DNA from: UBA7887 sp964408735
GTDB taxonomy: Bacteria > Pseudomonadota > Alphaproteobacteria > UBA7887
NCBI GenBank assembly: GCA_964408735.1
Contig: CAYPAX010000034.1
Coordinates: 1 to 39,171 of the forward strand
Direction of reading: 5' to 3'
DNA length: 39,171 nt
This document shows positions 17,422-26,930 of the stretch, piece by piece. The notes below the pieces were generated by a model. The model saw nothing but the letters and a program-made list of their open reading frames with translations. It was not told the origin of the DNA and ran no database searches. A program made the position numbers and the translations under genes. Position 1 is the stretch's first letter. The number at the start of each line of letters is the position of its first letter.

Positions 17422-18523
17422 ATGCAGATGACTGGCGAAGCCGAACCAAGCCTCTTGGAGCAGATGGGACTATCCAAGCAAGAGATAGACCGTCGCCTGC
17501 ACATGTTTGATTTCACCGCGTCCACGCAGGCGCATCTCTCTTCGTTTGCCGTGCCGTTGGCATCCGGACTGCAAGAGATAGTGGATGATTTCTACGCGCT
17601 TCAGCTGAAGAATACGGAAATAGCCGCCATTATCGGAGCGCCGGAAACATTGGCTCGCCTGCGCAATGTTATTGCTGGAATACATTACCACTTTGTTCAA
17701 GGCCGACTTCAACGAATCCTACATAAATGGGCGCTTGCGCATCGGAAAAATCCACAAAGAGCTTTCCGTCACGCCAAGACTCTATATGTCCGGGATCGCC
17801 AACCTGCAGACCGTTCTCGACCGCCATATAGAAGCCATGTCTGGTGACGGCACGGATGGCGAGGCCGTCAAGGATGCCCTGCACAAGGCCTTGCTGTTCG
17901 ATACCCAGCTTGTGTTCGATGCTTATATCGACACCTATCAGCAGGAGATGGAGCAGGCACGGGCCGAAGTCGATCGGTATGCCTCGAGCCTGGAGTTACG
18001 GGTCGAAACCCTGACCCGGCAATTGCATGAGCAATCCATTCGCGACTCGCTTACCGGATTGTACAATCGCCGCACCTTCCACAGCACCCTGGAACACGAA
18101 CTGAACGTCGCCCGACGTTTCGAATTGCCTTTATGCCTTGTGTATTTCGACCTCAACCGCTTCAAGGCCGTCAACGATAGCCATGGACACGAAGCCGGAG
18201 ACGCGGTGCTGCGGCAGGTAGGCGAATCTCTGCATTCCGTCACGCGATCGGTTGATATCGGGTGCCGCTACGGCGGCGATGAGTTTTGTATCATCATGCC
18301 ACGGTGCGAAATCGACAACGCCATCGCTCCCTTGCAGAGGCTGATCGAGCGTTTCGATTCGGTTTGCCAACACGATGTCACGTTTTCCGTCGGTGTGGTG
18401 CAAAGCGGCCCGACAGATTTCGAAGACGCCCAGGCGCTGATCAACCAGGCTGACGCGCGCATGTATGCGGCAAAGGCCAAAGCGCACGAAAGCCCAGGGC
18501 ATCATATGCGCACGGCGGCCTGA
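17422..18523 (+). pseudogene. Globin-coupled sensor diguanylate cyclase, broken by a one-base frameshift
   Basis: Two overlapping frames together encode one globin-coupled diguanylate cyclase (DosC/BpeGReg-like). Frame one gives the first globin helices (LSKQEIDRRLHMFDFT, then IVDDFYALQLKN with the distal-type Tyr) up to ETLARLRN. The +1 frame then takes over near 17663-17668 with LLLEYITTLFKADFNESY, the F-helix RIGKIHKEL (proximal haem His at 17753-17755), a middle helical linker and a GGDEF domain. That domain keeps the catalytic RYGGDEF (GGDEF at 18272-18286) and the inhibitory RxxD site (RSVD). One surplus base around CGCAATG explains the break. As it stands no full protein is made, unless the base is a sequencing error. 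An intact version would make c-di-GMP in response to O2 or NO. Confidence 0.8.
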
Positions 18524-18578
18524 CGCCAGCCAGCGGCGACCGAAATACGCTCCGCGGCACGCCTCTTTCGGGCCCGCA

Positions 18579-18607
18579 TTGTGACCGACCCCCGCCAAGC
18601 GTACACT
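18579..18607 (+). promoter_or_regulatory. Candidate promoter for the DUF2330/macroglobulin/pbpC operon
   Basis: TTGTGA (18579-18584) and TACACT (18602-18607) are spaced by 17 bases in the 167-base gap before the DUF2330 gene. Each matches the sigma-70 consensus at four of six positions. The predicted leader is about 75-80 bases. Confidence 0.33.
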
Positions 18608-18690
18608 TGCCTTGAAATAGCCTGAATTTCGTCGCCGCCACGACATGCTTCGGTGGTTGCCTGCCGCGTGTCACATCAGGGGGACTCGTG

Positions 18691-20046
18691 ATGCCGAAAC
18701 TTTCGCTCTCCGCCGCGGCACTGGCAGCGCTTGGTCTTGTTCTGCTGTCGCAATCCGCTGCCGCTTTTTGCGGCTTCTACGTCGCCAAGGCCGATACGGA
18801 CCTCTTCAACCAGGCCTCGAAGGTCGTGATCGCCCGCCACGACGGGCGCACGGTCATCTCCATGGCCAACGACTATCAGGGCGAGATGGCCGAGTTCGCC
18901 ATCGTCATTCCTGTGCCCACCGTGCTCGAGCGCGAGCAGATCCACGTCACCGAGAACGCCCTGATCGACCATCTCGACGCCTACACCGCGCCGCGCCTGG
19001 TCGAGTATTTCGACGACAATCCGTGCCGCCGGTGGGAGCTCGAGGCCACCATCGACGGCGCGATTCCACCCACGCCAGCGCCGGCGGGAGAGGCGCGCAA
19101 CAAGGCGCTCGGCGTGACCATCGAGGCCGAATACACGGTCGGCGAATACGACATCGTCATTCTTTCGGCCGAACAGAGCGCGGGTCTCGCCACCTGGCTG
19201 ACCGAGAACGAGTATCGCCTGCCGGATGGTGCCGAGGGCGTGCTCGGCCATTATCTCGCCAATGGCATGAAGTTCTTCCTCGCCAAGGTCAATCTCGGCG
19301 AGCAGCTCAAGCTCGGCTTCACCTATCTGCGGCCGTTGCAGATCGCCTTCGAGTCCGAGAATTTCATGCTGCCTATCCGCCTCGGCATGCTCAATGCCAA
19401 TGGGCCGCAGGAGCTGTTCGTCTTCACGCTGACCAAGGGCGGCCGCGTCGAGCCGGCCAACTACCGCATGGTGCGCATCCCGGCCGATGTGCCGGTGCCG
19501 CTTTACGTGCGCGACGAGTTCGGCGCCTTCTATCTCGACATGTTCGACCAAGCCGTGGCGCGCGAGGACATGCGCGCGGTGTTCCTCGAATATGCCTGGG
19601 ACATGGCCTGGTGCGATCCCTGCGCCGCCGATCCGTTGTCGGCCGAACAGTTGCGCGAGCTCGGCGCCTACTGGCAGGATGCCGAATTCGACAGCGGCGG
19701 CCCGGCGCGCGACGTCTTCGTCACCCGCCTGCACCTGCGCTACGACCACATGACCTTCCCCGACGACCTGATGTTCCGCGAGACCGACGACCGCGAGAAC
19801 TTCCAGGGCCGTTACGTCATGACCCATCCCTGGCTCGGCGAGCCCGAATGCCGCGACGCGGCGAACTACCTGCAAAGCCTGCCCGACCGCTTCGAATACA
19901 CGGCCCAGTCCTTTGCCTCGCTGACCGGCCGGCCGATCGCCGATATCCGCCAGCGCATGGCCGCCAACGGCCAGGACGCCGAGCCCATCCGCAACCGCCC
20001 GCCCGACGATCCCTGGTGGCGGCGCCTGTGGAGCGACGAGGAGTAG
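18691..20046 (+). CDS. Exported DUF2330 protein
   Basis: The 451-residue protein has a signal peptide (PKLSLSAAALAALGLVLLSQSAAA). The DUF2330 pattern follows: CGFYVAKADTDLFNQASKVVIARHDGRTVISMANDY, FAIVIPVPTVLEREQIHVT, then PRLVEYFDDNPC, EYDIVILSAEQSAGLATWL and a conserved LRPLQIAFESENFMLPIRLGMLNA. DUF2330 proteins are envelope-exported and functionally uncharacterised. Several Cys (CGF, NPC, CDPC) could form disulfides. ATG 18691 is preferred because AGGGGG lies seven bases upstream; a GTG at 18688 would add one residue. The stop is five bases before the alpha-2-macroglobulin ATG, so the two are in one operon. A role in supporting or anchoring the macroglobulin is suggested by position only. 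Confidence 0.88.
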   Translation: MPKLSLSAAALAALGLVLLSQSAAAFCGFYVAKADTDLFNQASKVVIARHDGRTVISMANDYQGEMAEFAIVIPVPTVLEREQIHVTENALIDHLDAYTAPRLVEYFDDNPCRRWELEATIDGAIPPTPAPAGEARNKALGVTIEAEYTVGEYDIVILSAEQSAGLATWLTENEYRLPDGAEGVLGHYLANGMKFFLAKVNLGEQLKLGFTYLRPLQIAFESENFMLPIRLGMLNANGPQELFVFTLTKGGRVEPANYRMVRIPADVPVPLYVRDEFGAFYLDMFDQAVAREDMRAVFLEYAWDMAWCDPCAADPLSAEQLRELGAYWQDAEFDSGGPARDVFVTRLHLRYDHMTFPDDLMFRETDDRENFQGRYVMTHPWLGEPECRDAANYLQSLPDRFEYTAQSFASLTGRPIADIRQRMAANGQDAEPIRNRPPDDPWWRRLWSDEE

Positions 20047-20051
20047 CCACG

Positions 20052-23000
20052 ATGTTACCGACCATCCGCCACCTTGCCGTCGCCGCCATTATGCTTTCCG
20101 GTGCGGCCCATGCCGCCGAAGAGGCCTTTCACGTCACCGGGCACGAGGTCGCGGTGGACCGCGCGGTGCCGCAGATATGCGTGACGTTCGACCGTGCCCT
20201 GGCTCGCCCCCTGCCGCTGCCGGCGGCGGATTACGTGGCGGCTTCTGCTGGCGAAACACTGGAAGTAACGGCGACGAAGGACAGCCTCTGCCTCGCGGGC
20301 TACCAGCACGGCACCACGGCGGAGCTCACCATTCGCGCCGGCCTGCCGGCCGCAGACGGCACGCGATTGGCGGCCGATGCGCCGCAAACCATCACCATCG
20401 CCAACCGCCCGGCCTCGGTGCTGTTCTCGCGCTCCGCCTATATCCTGCCCAAGACCGGGCCAGCGGAGATTCCCTTGCGCACGGTGAATGTGCCGCGCCT
20501 CGAGCTCGACCTGATGCGCGTGCCCCACCGCAACCTGCGCGACCTGCTGAGCGAGGAGATCCTGGGCCAGGCGCTCGACGGCTGGCGCTCGGATATGGTT
20601 GCCAACGATATCGGCGCGCCGGTCTGGCATGGCGAGATCACCATCGACGGTGCCGCCAACCGCGAGGTCACGACGCGCCTGCCGCTGGACACCCTGGTCA
20701 ACCCGGTGGAGCCCGGCGTCTACGTGCTCACCGCGGCGACGGCCGAGATGCAGGAATATTCCTGGGAGGACCGGCCCGCCCAGTGGCTGGTCATCACCGA
20801 TCTCGGCATCACCACCTATTCGAGCCGTGCCGGCCTCGACGTGCAGTTGCGCTCGCTCGCCGCCGCCGAGCCCGTGCCTGGCGCCAGCCTGCAGCTCATC
20901 GCCCGCAACAACGACCTGCTGGCCGAAGCCGAGAGCGACGGCGACGGCTGGGCGCATTTCGCGCCGGGTCTGTTGCGCGGCGCCGGCGGCGACCGCGCGG
21001 CGCTGATCACCGCGCGCGTCGGCGACGACGATTTCGCTTTCATCGCCCTCGACGGGCCGGGCCTCGACCTTTCCGAGCGCGGCGATGGCGGGCGGGCCAC
21101 CCAGGGCCCGCTGGAAGCCTTCCTGTTCAGCGAGCGCGGCGCCTACCGCCCCGGCGAGAGCGTGCATCTGCGCGCCCTGCTGCGCGATGCCCATGGCGAC
21201 GGTGTCGGCGGCCTGCCGCTGACCGTGACCGTGACCCGGCCCGACGGTGTCGAAGCCTTCAAGACCGTGGCCGAAGGCGATACCGTCGGCGGCTACGGGG
21301 TAGAGATCCCTATCGCCCTGGCGGTGCCGACGGGCCAATGGCGCCTCGCGGCCCACACCGATCCGGACGGCCCCGCGGTCGGCCAGCTCTACGTGCTGGT
21401 GAAGGACTTCGTGCCTGAGCGCCTGGAACTGTCGCTCACCGCCGATCGCAAACGCCTGGCAGCGGGCGACCCGCTCACCATCACCGCCCAGGCCGACTAT
21501 CTCTATGGCGCGCCCGGTGCCGGCCTCAGCGTCGGCGGCCGCATGGTGGTCGAGCGTGACCCCGCGCCCTTCGCCGATTTGGCCGACTATGCTTTTGGCC
21601 TCACGGATGAATTCGAGCAGAAAGTCCAGCGCCTCGACCGCATCGACTCGGACGAGAGCGGCCGCGCCGTCTTCGCCACCACCGTGCCGGCGGGCCTCGA
21701 CGCCTCCGGGCCCTTGCGCGCACTCGTCTCTCTCGGCGTGCGCGACACCGACGGTCGCGAAGTGCGCCGCGGCATGAGCCTGCCGGTCTTCGCCACGCCC
21801 GTCGCCATCGGCCTCAAGGCCCTGTTCGGCAATGCCGGCAGCGAGCCCGTGATGGACGAAGGCGGCGAAGCGCGCTTCGAGGCCATCGCGCTGGCGCCCG
21901 ACGGCAAGCCGCTTGCCGGGCGCACCCTCACAGTGCAATGGCTGCGCGAGATCCGCGATTACGACTGGTATCGCGATTACGATGGCTGGCACTACCGCAT
22001 CACGGTGCATGACAGCCCGCTCGACCGCGAGCTTGTGACCACGGACGGCGAGGGCCGCATCGCGCTTGCCCGCAGCGTCGACGGCTGGGGCACCTATCGC
22101 GTCGATGTCTATGACGACGAGACTGGCGCGGGCGCTGCCGTTGCCTTCCGCGCCGGCTGGCGCGCGGTCTCCCAGGCGCCAGATACGCCCGAGGCGCTAA
22201 GCCTGGCGCTGAGCGATGAGGACGTGGTGCCCGGCGACGAGCTCAAGGTCTTCGTCAAGGCGGCCTTTGCCGGCAAGGCCACCATCGCCATTGCCGGCGA
22301 GTCGCTGATCTGGCGCGAGAACGTGACCCTGCCGGCGGATGGCGCCGAGATCGCCATTCCGGTGAGCGAGGATTGGCGCGGTGGCGTCTATGTCATGGCC
22401 ACCGCCTATCGCCCGGGCACGGAGGAGACCGGCCGCGTGCCGGCCCGCGCCCTCGGCATGCGCTGGGTGTCGGTCGATACCGCTTCGCGCAGCCTCGATG
22501 TCGCCATCAATGCGCCCGAGGAGGCACGGCCCGGCGAGACCGTCACCGTGGCCTTGCAGGCGAGGGCCGCCAGCGGTGAGGCGCTCTACGCCACCCTGTT
22601 CGCTGTCGATGAAGGCATCTTGCAAATCACCGATTTCGCCAGCCCGCGCCCGCAACCCTTCTTCTTCGGCCAGCGGCGCTTTGCCTTCGATGTGCACGAC
22701 TATTACGGCCGCGTTATCCGTGCCGCCGACGGCGAGAGCGCGGCTTTCGAGTTGCGTGCCACGCCCAGGGTCGGCGGCGGTGCCGCGGCGCTGCGCAATC
22801 TCCTTGGCTCCGGACGTCGCACCTTCAAGACCGTCGCGCTTGTCGCCGGGCCGGTGGCGCTCGACGCCGACGGCAAGGCCGAGGTATCGCTGGCGCTGCC
22901 CGACTTCAACGGGCGTTTGCGCCTGATGGCGGTGGTGCACGGCAAGACCGCGCTGGGCTCGGGCGAGGATGCCATGCTGGTGCGCTCGCCGGTGGTCGCG

Positions 23001-24899
23001 GAAATGCTGCCGCCGCTGTTCCTGGCGCCGGGCGATGTGGCCGAGACCGCCTATCGCATGCACAATCTGTCTGGCCCAGCCGGCGAATACACGGTCACGC
23101 TTGCGGGCGAAGGGCCGCTCACCGTGCATGCCGAGCCATTTGTCGTCACCCTGGATGCCGACGGCAAGGCCGACACGCGCTTCCCTGTCGAGGCGACCGA
23201 GGCCGGCGATGCCGCACTTGCTTTGCTCATCGAGGGTCCTGGCGGATATCGCCAGGAGCGCCGCTGGGAGCTGGCGGTGCGCCCGCCCAGGCCATGGACC
23301 AGCGAGCGCAACATGACCGTGCTCCGCCCCGGAGAATCCCTCGATCTCGCCGCTGACGATCTGGCGATCTACGAGCCCGGCACGGGCGAGCTGTCGATCA
23401 CCGTCAGCAACCGTCCCGATCTCGACGTGCCGGCGCTGCTCGCCGCGCTCGACCGCTATCCCTATGGCTGCCTCGAGCAAAGCATCAGCAGCACCATGCC
23501 GCTGGTCTATCTCGACGAGGTCGACACGCTTTGGGGCGGCGGCAATATCGACCGCGCCACCCTGCCCGGCCGCATAGCTGCGGGCATCGCGCGCATCGAG
23601 GCCAAGATGACCAGCTCCGGCGGCTTCGGCCTGTGGTCGTCGTCGGACAGCGTGCAACCTTGGCTGACCGCCTATGCCTACGACTTCCTCGACCGCGCGC
23701 GCAGCCGCGGCCATCCCGTCTCCGACGAGGTGATGGAGCGCTCGGGAGATTGGTTGCGGCGCTACCTGATGCAGGATTCCGCTGCCGACCATGTCTCGGC
23801 CAAAGCCTATGCCTTGATGGTGCTGACCCGCTCCGGCGTGCTCGGCGCCAGCGAGGCTCGCTATTGGTCGGAGCGCCTGGCACCCAATGCCAAGCGCCTG
23901 CTGGCGCTGGCGCAGATCGAGGCGACACTGGCCCATTCGGGCGATGCGCCGGCGGCACCGGCACTGGCTTCGCTGACCGCGGGCGAGGGCGCCAAGGGCG
24001 CGCCGCCGACACCGGCGGTCTTCTACGGCAGTTACGGCTCGCCTTTGCGCGACATTGCCGCCGCCCTGGCAACGGTCGGGCCCGAGGGACTCGAGCCAAG
24101 GCTCTGGAGCAAGGGCGTTGAGATCCTGGAGCGGGAATACGAGGCCAGCTATTACACCAGCACCCAGGAGAAGGTCTGGCTGCTGCTGGCGGCGCGGTCC
24201 ATGCTGCAGGACACTGGCGACGGCATGAGCTTTTCCGCGGGCGAGGATTCCGTGGCCGGACGGCAAGAGCCCTACTACAGGACCTTGAGCGCAGGCGAGA
24301 TCACCGCTGGCTTCAGCGTTCGCAACGACGGCGGGGCCGGCGATCTGCGCGTCTACGGCACGCGTACCGGGGTGCCGGCGATGCGCCTGCCGCCGGCCTA
24401 TGAGAACATGGTCATCGAGCGCCGCCTCTACACCCTCGACGGCGCGCCGCTGCGCTCGCGCTCCATGCGCCAGGGCGACCGTGTCCTGGTCGTACTGGCC
24501 GGGCGTTCGCTGTCGCGCTGGCAGCACCGGGCCCTGGTGGTCGACCTGCTGCCCGCCGGGCTGGAGATCCAGCAGGGACAGCTGGGTGGCAGCGAGCTTG
24601 CCAAGCTCAACATTCCCGCTGAGCCCAAGGGCGAGGCCAATTTCGCCACCGGCGCGAACATGGTGCCGGTGGTGATGGAGCACTTGACGGAGCCGGAATA
24701 CGAAGCCGTGCGCGACGACCGCTACGTGGCCGCGGTGGATCTCGACCGCAACCGCCCGGCCTTCACCCTCGCCTACATCGCGCAGGTGGTCACGCCGGGC
24801 GTCTATGCCTATCCGGCGGCGACGATCGAGGACATGTACCGGCCGGAATACTTCGCCCGCACGAACGAGGATACGCTGCGGGTGATGACGGCACGCTGA
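20052..24899 (+). CDS. Bacterial alpha-2-macroglobulin (YfhM-like protease trap)
   Basis: The 1615-residue protein has a cleavable signal peptide (MLPTIRHLAVAAIMLSGAAHA) but no lipobox Cys; E. coli YfhM is a lipoprotein, so this one may be free in the periplasm. Family features appear in order. Macroglobulin beta-domains come first (FLFSERGAYRPGESVHLRAL-type MG2). The bait and following region contain LFAVDEGILQITDF, and the thioester site is GCLEQS (Cys1140). After it comes the alpha/alpha thioester-domain repeat (GGFGLWSSSDSVQPWLTAYAYDFL) and a C-terminal receptor-like domain. It should trap attacking proteases by bait cleavage and covalent thioester capture. Length is close to YfhM. The stop overlaps the pbpC start (TGATG), the classic pairing of macroglobulin with wall repair. 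Confidence 0.95.
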   Translation: MLPTIRHLAVAAIMLSGAAHAAEEAFHVTGHEVAVDRAVPQICVTFDRALARPLPLPAADYVAASAGETLEVTATKDSLCLAGYQHGTTAELTIRAGLPAADGTRLAADAPQTITIANRPASVLFSRSAYILPKTGPAEIPLRTVNVPRLELDLMRVPHRNLRDLLSEEILGQALDGWRSDMVANDIGAPVWHGEITIDGAANREVTTRLPLDTLVNPVEPGVYVLTAATAEMQEYSWEDRPAQWLVITDLGITTYSSRAGLDVQLRSLAAAEPVPGASLQLIARNNDLLAEAESDGDGWAHFAPGLLRGAGGDRAALITARVGDDDFAFIALDGPGLDLSERGDGGRATQGPLEAFLFSERGAYRPGESVHLRALLRDAHGDGVGGLPLTVTVTRPDGVEAFKTVAEGDTVGGYGVEIPIALAVPTGQWRLAAHTDPDGPAVGQLYVLVKDFVPERLELSLTADRKRLAAGDPLTITAQADYLYGAPGAGLSVGGRMVVERDPAPFADLADYAFGLTDEFEQKVQRLDRIDSDESGRAVFATTVPAGLDASGPLRALVSLGVRDTDGREVRRGMSLPVFATPVAIGLKALFGNAGSEPVMDEGGEARFEAIALAPDGKPLAGRTLTVQWLREIRDYDWYRDYDGWHYRITVHDSPLDRELVTTDGEGRIALARSVDGWGTYRVDVYDDETGAGAAVAFRAGWRAVSQAPDTPEALSLALSDEDVVPGDELKVFVKAAFAGKATIAIAGESLIWRENVTLPADGAEIAIPVSEDWRGGVYVMATAYRPGTEETGRVPARALGMRWVSVDTASRSLDVAINAPEEARPGETVTVALQARAASGEALYATLFAVDEGILQITDFASPRPQPFFFGQRRFAFDVHDYYGRVIRAADGESAAFELRATPRVGGGAAALRNLLGSGRRTFKTVALVAGPVALDADGKAEVSLALPDFNGRLRLMAVVHGKTALGSGEDAMLVRSPVVAEMLPPLFLAPGDVAETAYRMHNLSGPAGEYTVTLAGEGPLTVHAEPFVVTLDADGKADTRFPVEATEAGDAALALLIEGPGGYRQERRWELAVRPPRPWTSERNMTVLRPGESLDLAADDLAIYEPGTGELSITVSNRPDLDVPALLAALDRYPYGCLEQSISSTMPLVYLDEVDTLWGGGNIDRATLPGRIAAGIARIEAKMTSSGGFGLWSSSDSVQPWLTAYAYDFLDRARSRGHPVSDEVMERSGDWLRRYLMQDSAADHVSAKAYALMVLTRSGVLGASEARYWSERLAPNAKRLLALAQIEATLAHSGDAPAAPALASLTAGEGAKGAPPTPAVFYGSYGSPLRDIAAALATVGPEGLEPRLWSKGVEILEREYEASYYTSTQEKVWLLLAARSMLQDTGDGMSFSAGEDSVAGRQEPYYRTLSAGEITAGFSVRNDGGAGDLRVYGTRTGVPAMRLPPAYENMVIERRLYTLDGAPLRSRSMRQGDRVLVVLAGRSLSRWQHRALVVDLLPAGLEIQQGQLGGSELAKLNIPAEPKGEANFATGANMVPVVMEHLTEPEYEAVRDDRYVAAVDLDRNRPAFTLAYIAQVVTPGVYAYPAATIEDMYRPEYFARTNEDTLRVMTAR

Positions 24900-26926
24900 T
24901 GCGGCGCTGGCACCTCATCGGTGTATTGGCGCTAGCGGCGCCGGTGCTGCTGTTGCCTTGGCTGGATGCGCGCTATCCGCCGGACCTTGCTCGGCTCGGC
25001 GACCTCTCCTTCGCGGTCGAGGATCGCGAGGGTCGCCTGCTGCGCCTGTTCTCGACCGCTGACGATACGGTCAGGCTCGCCGCCACCGCCGATGATGTCG
25101 ACCCTGTCTATCTCGACATGCTCGTGGCCTTCGAGGACAAGCGCTTCTGGCGCCATGGCGGCGTCGATCCGCTGGCGCTGGTGCGTGCGGTGGGGCAAGC
25201 CATCGCCAACGGCCGCATCGTCTCGGGTGCCTCGACCCTGACCATGCAATGCGCACGCCTGCTGGAGCCACGGCCGCGCACCCTGCGCTCCAAAGTCATC
25301 GAGATGTTCCGCGCCTGGCAGCTCGAGCGCCGCTTCGAAAAGCGCGAAATTCTCGGTATCTATCTCACCCTGGCACCCTTCGGCGGCCGGCTGGAAGGCG
25401 TGCGCGCCGGCTCTCTCGCCTATTTCGGCAAGCCACCCGCACATCTCAGCCCGGGCCAGGCGGCGCTGCTGGTGGCCTTGCCCCAGGCGCCGAGCCGGCT
25501 GCGCCCCGACCGCCACCCCGCGCGCGCGGCGGCGGCCCGCGCCAAGGTGCTGCACCGTGTCGAGGCCCGCGGCGTCATTGCCCCGGCGCTGATGCAAACG
25601 GCCCTGGCCGACGCCTTGCCGGCCTTGCGCTCGGACACCCCGTTCCTGGCGCCGCATCTGGCCCGGCGCTTGCGCCGCGAGACGGACGGCGCGGTCGTGC
25701 GCAGCACCATCGACCGCCCCCTGCAAGAGCGCCTGGAGACCCTCGTCCGCAACGAGGTCGGGCGCTTCGCCGAAAGGGAATCGATCGCCGTTTTGGTCGT
25801 CGATACTCTCGACCGCTCGGTGCTGGCCTATGTCGGCTCGGCGGACTTTTCCAACGTCATGCGGCGTGGCCAGGTCGATATGGTTGGCGCCGTGCGCTCG
25901 CCGGGCTCGACCCTCAAGCCGCTGATCTACGGCATCGGCTTTGCCGACCGCGCCCTGCACCCGGCGACCCTGATCCGCGACGCGCCGACCCGCTTCGGCG
26001 CTTATCAGCCGCGCAATTTCCGCCGCGGCTATCTCGGCGAGGTCAGCGCAGCGGAGGCGCTCCGCCTCAGCCTCAACGTGCCGGCAGTGAAAGTGCTCGA
26101 CCGTATCGGCCCGGTGCCCCTTGCCGAGCGCCTCGGCACCGCCGGCATCCCGCTGAGGCTGCCTCATGCGGGCGCCCGGCCCAGTCTGGCCATGGCGCTT
26201 GGCGGTGTCGGCATCACCTTGGAGGAGCTGGTGCGGGTCTATGCGGCGCTGGCCGGCGACGGCGCGCCACGGCCGCTGCGCTATACCGATGCGCCCCTGT
26301 CATGGCCAGCGGCCGAGCCCCTGATAGGCCGCCAGGCGCGGGATTGGGTGGCGCAGATACTGGCCGGCGTGCCACGTCCGGCGGGATTCGCCGGCGCGGG
26401 CGGTATCGCCTTCAAGACCGGCACCTCATACGGCTTTCGCGATGCCTGGGCGGTGGGCTTCGACAAACGCTACACGGTCGGCGTCTGGGTCGGCCGCGCC
26501 GACGGCACCGCCAGCCCGGAGCGCACCGGCCTCGATGCCGCCGCGCCGATCCTGCTGCGCACTTTCGCGCTGCTGCCCGAGGCCGAAGGCTATGCGGCCT
26601 GGAACCAGAGCATGGACAGCGCACCCGCCGGTCTCGCCAGGCTGGAGCGTGAGCCGCCCGGGCAGGTCCAGGTGGCCGCGCCCAGCATTCAATATCCCAT
26701 CGATGGCAGCGTGCTGCGCCTCGCCGACCTGCCCCACGGCCTGGCGCTCGAGGCCAGCGGCGGCCAGCGCCCGCTCGCCTGGCTGGTCAACCGGGCGCCG
26801 CTGGCAGCGGCCCGCTGGCGCCGTCAGGCGAGCTGGCAGCCGGACGGCCCCGGCTTCGCCCAAGTCACGGTGATAGACGCCCTCGGCCGCGCCGCCGCCG
26901 CCACGGTGCGCATCGTCGAGCGTTGA
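24899..26926 (+). CDS. pbpC: Penicillin-binding protein 1C (peptidoglycan glycosyltransferase/transpeptidase)
   Basis: The 675-residue bifunctional enzyme is anchored by an N-terminal helix (HLIGVLALAAPVLLLPWL). The glycosyltransferase domain has its catalytic Glu79 in EDKRFWRHGGVDP and continues with GASTLTMQ and the KREILGIYLTLAPFGG block. The transpeptidase domain carries the active Ser337 in SPGSTLKP, SLN, and KTG at Lys506 (FKTGTSYGFRDAW). A C-terminal BiPBP_C beta domain follows (about residues 590-675). It polymerises and crosslinks peptidoglycan, and is thought to repair wall damage alongside the macroglobulin encoded just upstream (overlapping stop/start). All catalytic residues are in place. 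It ends four bases from the convergent VWA operon. Confidence 0.95.
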   Translation: MRRWHLIGVLALAAPVLLLPWLDARYPPDLARLGDLSFAVEDREGRLLRLFSTADDTVRLAATADDVDPVYLDMLVAFEDKRFWRHGGVDPLALVRAVGQAIANGRIVSGASTLTMQCARLLEPRPRTLRSKVIEMFRAWQLERRFEKREILGIYLTLAPFGGRLEGVRAGSLAYFGKPPAHLSPGQAALLVALPQAPSRLRPDRHPARAAAARAKVLHRVEARGVIAPALMQTALADALPALRSDTPFLAPHLARRLRRETDGAVVRSTIDRPLQERLETLVRNEVGRFAERESIAVLVVDTLDRSVLAYVGSADFSNVMRRGQVDMVGAVRSPGSTLKPLIYGIGFADRALHPATLIRDAPTRFGAYQPRNFRRGYLGEVSAAEALRLSLNVPAVKVLDRIGPVPLAERLGTAGIPLRLPHAGARPSLAMALGGVGITLEELVRVYAALAGDGAPRPLRYTDAPLSWPAAEPLIGRQARDWVAQILAGVPRPAGFAGAGGIAFKTGTSYGFRDAWAVGFDKRYTVGVWVGRADGTASPERTGLDAAAPILLRTFALLPEAEGYAAWNQSMDSAPAGLARLEREPPGQVQVAAPSIQYPIDGSVLRLADLPHGLALEASGGQRPLAWLVNRAPLAAARWRRQASWQPDGPGFAQVTVIDALGRAAAATVRIVER

Positions 26927-26930
26927 TCCC

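Noticed and set aside
17666..18523. Independent diguanylate cyclase gene starting at 17666
   Set aside because: The frame begins in the middle of a globin domain without a ribosome site, and the first half is found in the preceding frame; a broken single gene explains both.
17422..18523. Programmed ribosomal frameshift in the globin-coupled cyclase
   Set aside because: No slippery run, stop codon or pseudoknot is evident at the junction, and the family is never made this way.
18645..20051. Upstream extension of the macroglobulin frame through the DUF2330 gene
   Set aside because: The extension is Arg-rich out-of-frame sequence; the signal peptide after the ATG at 20052 marks the true start.
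22197..24683. 828-codon minus-strand frame inside the macroglobulin gene
   Set aside because: Antisense by-product of high third-position GC; composition is Gln/His/Arg-biased and the plus-strand gene has its thioester and domain motifs.
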